In this document: in pieces, positions 59,701 through 64,000 of the stretch
How the letters are laid out: the number at the start of each line of letters is the position of its first letter
Position numbering within the stretch: the first letter of the stretch is position 1
Assembly (NCBI GenBank): GCA_050260775.1
Contig: JBLNCP010000028.1
Span: 62,001-126,000, forward strand
Source of the DNA: CALABS01 sp050260775
GTDB lineage: Bacteria; Pseudomonadota; Alphaproteobacteria; Rhodospirillales; Magnetospirillaceae
DNA length: 64,000 bases
Direction of reading: 5' to 3'
Translations under genes and position numbers: made by a program
The notes under the pieces: model-generated
What the model saw: the letters and a program-made list of their open reading frames with translations, nothing else
What the model was told of the DNA's origin: nothing
Database searches by the model: none

Positions 59701-59938
59701 TGACGATGTCCTCCAGCGGCTTGGTCACCAGCTGGGCGGCGTCCTCCGCCTTGAGGCCGTTGGCCTCGACCATGATGTCGACCATGGGGACGCTGATCTG
59801 CGGCTCCTCCTCGCGGGGCAGCGACATCAGGGCGATGAGGCCGAGCGCCACCGACGCCAGCAGCAACAGCGGCGTCAGCGGCGAACGGATGAAGGTCTGG
59901 GCGATGCGCCCCGAGATGCCGAGAGACATGGCGGTCAC
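56744..59938 (-). CDS. RND efflux pump inner-membrane transporter
   Basis: A 1064-residue RND transporter with twelve transmembrane helices and two large periplasmic domains. The proton-relay Asp pair is in the TM4 block IGILVDDAIVVVENIVRRW, and the LPREEEPQISVP opening is typical of the HAE2/HAE3-like clade of hydrophobic exporters. The GTG start overlaps the stop of the adaptor gene by four bases (GTGA); ATG 59929 is an alternative. It forms an operon with the adaptor behind an operator-like palindrome at 60933. No outer-membrane channel gene is present. Substrate unknown. Confidence 0.94.
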   Translation of the reverse strand: MTAMSLGISGRIAQTFIRSPLTPLLLLASVALGLIALMSLPREEEPQISVPMVDIMVEANGLKAEDAAQLVTKPLEDIVKGIGDVEHVYSQTSDDRVVVTARFNVGTSEDAAILRVHQQVRAHMAEIPYGIREPLIVGHGINDVAIVTLTLSPRPEKAERWDDNALFTLAEELQHELVKVDDVGLSYIVGGRKDQIRVEPDPEGMALYGITLNQLVQKVENANRSFMVGSVHEAGRHLPVVGGQTLKGPEIGNLLLTARDGRPVYVKDVARIVVGGETPQHRAWHMVKAADGTLVRTPAVSLAIAKRAGANAVVVADQVLKRLDTIQGRLIPADVAITVTRNYGETASDKADELLFHLGLATLSIVLLITWALGWREGVVVALVVPTTILLTLFASKLMGYTINRVSLFALIFSIGILVDDAIVVVENIVRRWTLRKGEDATQVAVEAVAEVGNPTIVATLTIVVALLPMMFVSGLMGPYMSPIPANASSAMLFSFFVAVIITPWLLLKIAGRSRLKGSGGQQPHHGHADRLGTLYRRIALPLLEGRSRSKKLLLWVTVATLAAMAMFPLKAVTVKLLPFDNKSELQVVIDLPEGSTLEDTDRVLAAAAERLKGLPELTSVQAYAGTAAPFNFNGLVRHSYLRTTPELGDLQVNLQSRHDRSRASHAIALDVRQRLKDLPAPEGTAVKVVEVPPGPPVLATLLAEIYGPTPEARRDTAVQVREAFRKVDFVVDVDDTLSTPWRRLRVSIDQERLEFFGVEQQAVYDTIQTLMGGVRVGYSHRGEGATPKEIVIALPRSDQHPGELLATTPVPARKGTVELGDVVQVSYEPASPPIFRRDGRFAEMVMAELAGRTEAPIYGMLAVEDHLPAGIAVKYHGQPADESRPTLLWDGEWEITYVTFRDMGAAFAVAILGIYLLVVAQFGSFLLPLVILVPVPLTLIGIVLGHMLFGAPFTATSMIGFIALAGIIVRNSILLVDFIRHRLAEGATLRQSLLDAGATRVKPIVLTAAAAMIGAAFILADPIFQGLAISLVFGLASSTLLTVLVIPAVYVWLRDDGKGFGTV

Positions 59939-60891
59939 CAGCTGACCGTGTCGCCGGCCCTCAGGCCGGACAGCACCTCGATGCCGTCGGCGGTGACGGC
60001 GCCCGCCTGCACCACCACCTCGGAGCCGTCCCTCAAGGTCACGTAGTCGAGGCCGAAGCGGCGGTGCACCGCCTCGCGCGGCACCACCAGCGCCTCGCGG
60101 CGGCCGGTGGCGACATGGACCGGGACCCGCTCGCCGACGAAGTAGTCGCCGAGGCCGTCGACGCCCACATCGGCGATGACCCGGCCGTCCTCGATTCTGG
60201 GATAGACCTGGCGGACGGTGCCCAGCCGGGGCGGGGTGTCGGTATTGGACAGCGCCCGGTTGCCGACCAGCACGGAATCGCCCTGCTTGATGAAGCGGGC
60301 ATGGCGTTCGGGCAGGGCGACCCGCAGCACGTAATTCTCGGCGGCGATCAGGGCGATGGTCTCACCCGGCATCACCACGCTGCCCTCGGTCAGCGGCACC
60401 TTGAGCACGCGGCCGGCGGCGGGCGCCAGCACGGCGCCCTCGTTGGTGCGCTCGGCCGACACCTGCTTCTCGGCCTTGAGGGCGGCGATGGTGCGGGTTG
60501 CAACCTCCAGGCGGGTGCGGGCGTCGTCGACGCGGGCCTGGGTGGCGACGCCCTTGGCGATCAGGCCCTGGGCGCGCTTGTAGTCGATGTCGGCGAGGTC
60601 GCGCTCGGCCTCCGCCGCCTTGAGTCGGGCTTCGATGCCGGCCGTCTGCAGCGCCAGCTTGGGGTCGCCGATGGTGGCGATGCGGGCGCCGGCCTCGACC
60701 CGCGAGCCCTCGTCGACCAAAAGGCCCGAAATGGTGCCGCCGATGCGGGCCCGGGCCGGGATCTCGTCGACGCTCTCGACCGTGCCGAACACCGCCTTGA
60801 GGTCCTCGATCTGCCGGGGCTGCACCGTGGCCTCGCCGGCCAGGGCGGGCAGGGCGGCGCACAGGAGGGCGGCGGCGAGAGGCAGGCGCAT
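59935..60891 (-). CDS. RND efflux periplasmic adaptor
   Basis: A 318-residue membrane-fusion protein with a signal peptide (MRLPLAAALLCAALPALAGE). Lipoyl half-motifs are ARIGGTISGLLVDEGSRVEAG and VLAPAAGRVLKVPLTEGSVV, with a short alpha-hairpin between them (about 85-140) and beta-barrel domains after (PRLGTVRQVYP). It links the RND transporter to an outer-membrane channel. ATG 60891 has GGAG nine bases upstream and begins the signal peptide. It is the first gene of the efflux operon. Confidence 0.93.
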   Translation of the reverse strand: MRLPLAAALLCAALPALAGEATVQPRQIEDLKAVFGTVESVDEIPARARIGGTISGLLVDEGSRVEAGARIATIGDPKLALQTAGIEARLKAAEAERDLADIDYKRAQGLIAKGVATQARVDDARTRLEVATRTIAALKAEKQVSAERTNEGAVLAPAAGRVLKVPLTEGSVVMPGETIALIAAENYVLRVALPERHARFIKQGDSVLVGNRALSNTDTPPRLGTVRQVYPRIEDGRVIADVGVDGLGDYFVGERVPVHVATGRREALVVPREAVHRRFGLDYVTLRDGSEVVVQAGAVTADGIEVLSGLRAGDTVSW

Positions 60892-60921
60892 GATTTGCAA
60901 CTCCAAGGCGGGTTCGAGGCC

Positions 60922-60950
60922 TTGACAAATATATTAGCAAATCCTAATTG
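60922..60950 (+). promoter_or_regulatory. Candidate plus-strand promoter for the DUF2892 gene
   Basis: TTGACA, a 17-base spacer and TAATTG precede the DUF2892 gene by about 50 bases. The spacer contains the palindrome at 60933-60948, so a bound repressor would block it. Confidence 0.5.
60933..60948. promoter_or_regulatory. Shared operator palindrome (ATTAG-N6-CTAAT)
   Basis: ATTAG-CAAATC-CTAAT is a perfect 5-bp inverted repeat in the spacers of two divergent promoter candidates: TTGACA...TAATTG on the plus strand and TTGAAC...TATATT on the minus strand. It also fits the ATTAG-N9-AT consensus of NolR-type ArsR-family regulators. It should control both the RND operon and the DUF2892 gene. No regulator gene is adjacent. 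Confidence 0.6.
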
Positions 60951-61002
60951 TTCAAGCGTCGGCGCTTCGGCGCCCCCCGCAATTCCGCATAGGGTATCAC
61001 AA

Positions 61003-61206
61003 ATGTCGATTGATCGAGTGGTGATGGCTTTCGCCGGTACGATGATCCTGTTGAGCCTGGCGCTGTCGCAGCTTCACAGCCCCAACTGGCTGTTCCTCAC
61101 CGCCTTCACCGGCGTCAACATGCTGCAGGCCGCCTTCACCGGCTTCTGCCCGCTGGTGATGATGCTGAAGAAGATGGGCTTCAAGCCCGGCTGCGCGTTC
61201 AACTGA
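61003..61206 (+). CDS. DUF2892 small membrane protein
   Basis: A 67-residue protein with two hydrophobic helices (about 5-22 and 27-48). The DUF2892 pattern is complete: DRVVMAFAGTMILLSLALSQ, then WLFLTAFTGVNMLQAAFTGFCPL and a final MMLKKMGFKPG. Conserved Cys in TGFCPL is typical. The domain is often fused or linked to rhodaneses and to ArsR-regulated sulfide-handling genes, so a role in persulfide or sulfur transfer at the membrane is plausible. It is divergent from the RND operon across an operator-like palindrome. Confidence 0.9.
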   Translation: MSIDRVVMAFAGTMILLSLALSQLHSPNWLFLTAFTGVNMLQAAFTGFCPLVMMLKKMGFKPGCAFN

Positions 61207-61212
61207 GTTAGG

Positions 61213-61309
61213 CGGCTGTCATACCGACGACCACCGGGAGGAGGACCTCTTACGGCGCCGCCTGTTCGGGCGCCCGACGCACGAGGTCCCTCGCATGCGC
61301 TCGGGATGA
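61213..61309. repeat. Dispersed hairpin repeat, family A/B
   Basis: TGTCATACCGACGACCACCG opens the element and GCGCTCGGGATGAC closes it, with GAGGACCTC and ACGGCGCCGCC in the middle. It resembles the copies at 33739 and 51062 and lies between the convergent DUF2892 and purN genes. Confidence 0.7.
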
Positions 61310-61320
61310 CGTTTCCCTCC

Positions 61321-61396
61321 TGTCATCCTGAGGAGCGCAGCGACGAAGGATCTGAGGCCCTAACGGACGAGATCCTTCGCTGCGCTCAGGATGACA
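61321..61396. repeat. Dispersed hairpin repeat, family A
   Basis: TGTCATCCTGAG...GAAGGATCT pairs with AGATCCTTCG...CTCAGGATGACA. It is a near copy of the repeat at 37398-37469 and lies directly downstream of purN. Confidence 0.8.
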
Positions 61397-61402
61397 ATCT
61401 GG

Positions 61403-62044
61403 TCAGGCCGCCGGATTGATGATGGCGCCTGAGCCGGGAGCGCTGACCGCCGCACGGTTGCCGTCCACCGTCACCCGGCCCTCGGCCAGCAGCTTGAGCG
61501 CCAGCGGATAGGCCTTGTGCTCCTGTTCCAGCACGCGGGCCGCCAGATCGTCGGCGGTGTCGCCGGCCAGCACCGGCACCGCCGCCTGCACCAGGATGGG
61601 GCCGTCGTCGAGGTCGGGGGTCACCAGGTGGACGCTGCAGCCGTGCAGCTTGACGCCGGCCTCGATGGCGCGCTCGTGGGTGTGCAGGCCCTTGAAGCTG
61701 GGCAGTAGCGAGGGGTGGATGTTGATCATCCGCCCGGCCCAGCCCTCGACGAAGCCCTTGGTCAGCAGCCGCATGAAGCCGGCGAGGCAGACGATCTCCA
61801 CCCCGGCGTCCCGCAGCGCGGCATCCATCGCGGCGTCGAATTCCTCGCGGCTGGCGAAGGATTTGTGCGGGATCACCTGGGTCGGCACCCCGGCCTTCTC
61901 GGCGCGCTCCAGGGCGTAGACGCCGGGAATGTTGGAGATCACCAGCACGATCTCGGCCGGGAAGCCGGGCGCCGCGCAGGCATCCAGCAGGGCCTGCAGG
62001 TTGCTGCCGCGGCCCGAGACGAGGACGCCGACCTTCTTCTTCAT
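61403..62044 (-). CDS. purN: Phosphoribosylglycinamide formyltransferase
   Basis: A 213-residue GAR transformylase using 10-formyltetrahydrofolate. VLVSGRGSNLQALLDA opens the protein, the formyl-transfer triad is in INIHPSLLPSFKG (Asn and His) and TPDLDDGPILVQ (Asp). GAGGGG precedes the ATG. It follows purM on the same strand across a repeat-containing gap of 93 bases; the purM-purN pair is widespread. Step three of de novo purine synthesis. Confidence 0.97.
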   Translation of the reverse strand: MKKKVGVLVSGRGSNLQALLDACAAPGFPAEIVLVISNIPGVYALERAEKAGVPTQVIPHKSFASREEFDAAMDAALRDAGVEIVCLAGFMRLLTKGFVEGWAGRMINIHPSLLPSFKGLHTHERAIEAGVKLHGCSVHLVTPDLDDGPILVQAAVPVLAGDTADDLAARVLEQEHKAYPLALKLLAEGRVTVDGNRAAVSAPGSGAIINPAA

Positions 62045-62098
62045 CGCGAGTGCCCCTCATCCGTCATGCCCGGACCTGATCCGGGCACCCACTTCGGG

Positions 62099-62121
62099 AT
62101 GGCCGGGACGAGCCCGGCCAT
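62099..62121. repeat. REP-type hairpin (ATGGCCGGG-ACGAG-CCCGGCCAT)
   Basis: A perfect 9-bp stem with a 5-base loop, followed by GACG, lies in the purM-purN gap. The GAGCCCGGCCATGACG part is also found at 20012-20027. A neighbouring CCCGGACCTGATCCGGG hairpin (about 62070) belongs to the same unit. Confidence 0.75.
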
Positions 62122-62137
62122 GACGCTCCAGAAGTCC

Positions 62138-63244
<1,107 letters not shown>

Positions 63245-63406
63245 GCCGGTGAAGATACTTCATCCCCCGCCGTTTGCAATGTCCCCATGCGGATCGGCCT
63301 AGGCGTTTCGCGCCGGCCGCCATGCGCCAAGCGGGTGGCGAGGGGCGTCCGCGCGAGCTATAGTGCGGGCCCCATCCGCGGGAACGTTCTCGACAGGACC
63401 CCTCGC

Positions 63407-64000
63407 ATGCCCGGTCATTATCTTCTTCGTCGCGCCCTCGTCCTCGTGGGGATGGTGACGGCCATCCTGGCCGCCGCTCCCGCCTGGGCACTGGGGGCCG
63501 CCGACGCCTTCACGGTGCGCGGCATCGAGGTCGACGTCACCGCCGGCACCGCCCAGGCCGCCAAGGACCAGGCCATCCTGGAGGGCCAGCGCGACGCCTT
63601 CCGCATCCTGCTCGAGCGCCTGACGGCGCCGGCCGACCATGCCCGGCTGCCCAAGGCCGACGGCGCCCAGTACGTGCGCGATTTCAGCGTCGACCAGGAG
63701 CGTTCGTCGTCGGTGCGCTACATCGCCACCCTGACGGTGCGTTTCCAGCCGGCGGCAGTGCGCAAGCTGCTGCGCGACGCCAACATCTCCTATGCCGAGG
63801 CGCGCTCGCGCGGCGTGGTGATCGTCCCGGTCTACCAGGTCCAGGGCCACGTGCTGCTGTGGGAGGACGTCAATCCCTGGCGCGCGGCGTGGAATTCCCT
63901 GGGCGGCGGCGGGCTGGTGCCGCTGTTCGTTCCCCCGGGCGATGCCACCGACGCCCAGCTCCTCGGCCCCGAGCAGGCGGCGGCTGGCGATGCCCAGGCG
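63407..64000 (+). CDS. DUF2066 exported protein, 3' end beyond window
   Basis: The first 198 codons are present; the gene runs off the right edge. A signal peptide (about 1-29, MPGHYLLRRALVLVGMV ... PAWALG) is followed by the DUF2066 domain (FTVRGIEVDVTAGTAQAAKDQAILEG, then YVRDFSVDQERSSSVRYIATL and RFQPAAVRKLL). It is divergent from purM, a place it commonly occupies in alphaproteobacteria. The role of DUF2066 proteins is unknown; the sequence is periplasmic or envelope-facing. AGGA lies upstream of the ATG. Confidence 0.88.
   Translation, partial: MPGHYLLRRALVLVGMVTAILAAAPAWALGAADAFTVRGIEVDVTAGTAQAAKDQAILEGQRDAFRILLERLTAPADHARLPKADGAQYVRDFSVDQERSSSVRYIATLTVRFQPAAVRKLLRDANISYAEARSRGVVIVPVYQVQGHVLLWEDVNPWRAAWNSLGGGGLVPLFVPPGDATDAQLLGPEQAAAGDAQA

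Noticed and set aside
56993..60046. Long plus-strand open frame opposite the RND transporter
   Set aside because: Composition rich in Gly/Asp/His/Gln without domains is typical of antisense frames in this genome; the minus-strand RND gene is unambiguous.

Overview
The window is a chromosomal segment of a high-GC alphaproteobacterium. Strong G/C bias at third codon positions, rpoH-type sigma, two-component and c-di-GMP genes at high density, soluble chemoreceptors, class II DAHP synthase and the purM/purN/DUF2066 arrangement all suggest a Rhodospirillales bacterium close to Magnetospirillum/Phaeospirillum. That placement is inference from protein character, not from a search. No rRNA, tRNA, CRISPR array, intact insertion sequence or prophage was seen. 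No intergenic stretch exceeds about 200 bases, and the longer ones mostly hold hairpin-type dispersed repeats.

Layout. 1-3.4 kb (minus): a probable copper-controlled operon of a DUF2946/CruR-like leader peptide, a TonB-dependent receptor and a secreted Asp-box protein. 3.5-5.8 kb (plus): FkbM methyltransferase, a thioredoxin-reductase-like flavoprotein and a single-domain response regulator. 5.8-10 kb (minus): a type I secretion cassette (adaptor, ABC exporter, RTX substrate with expanded Thr-Ser-Gly repeats). 10-14.4 kb: small proteins, a soluble chemoreceptor, and an HD-GYP protein with a coiled-coil partner. 14.6-20 kb (plus): a polyamine operon (glutamylpolyamine synthetase plus PotFGHI-type importer). 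20-23.2 kb: diguanylate cyclase, an RpoH-like sigma factor and a divergent OxyR-like regulator lacking the peroxidatic cysteine. 23.2-29.3 kb: an amber-interrupted reading frame, a CBS-PAS-GGDEF-EAL protein, a Mut7-C protein, several small proteins, a pseudo-Hpt/pseudo-receiver and a winged-helix/RMF-like fusion. 29.3-43.3 kb: aroG, methyltransferase, hybrid kinase, ChaC, DyP peroxidase, nadE, gltX, cysS, a membrane protein, an SDR and a HepT/MntA toxin-antitoxin pair. 43.4-49.6 kb: yicC-gmk-apt, a four-PAS histidine kinase and small membrane proteins. 49.7-61.2 kb: GH1 glycosidase, a degenerate SbmA-like ABC protein, a CoA-binding/MetY fusion, a chemoreceptor, and an RND efflux pump divergent from a DUF2892 protein across a shared operator. 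61.4-64 kb: purN, purM and the start of a DUF2066 protein.

Most notable points. The first operon carries every hallmark of CruR nascent-peptide copper sensing (CxxC plus a C-terminal RAPP in a leader ORF upstream of a TonB receptor). Several signalling or energy-coupling proteins have lost exactly their catalytic residue: the OxyR-like regulator, the Hpt/receiver protein and the ABC half-transporter. The RND/DUF2892 divergent promoter contains a palindrome matching ArsR/NolR-type operators.
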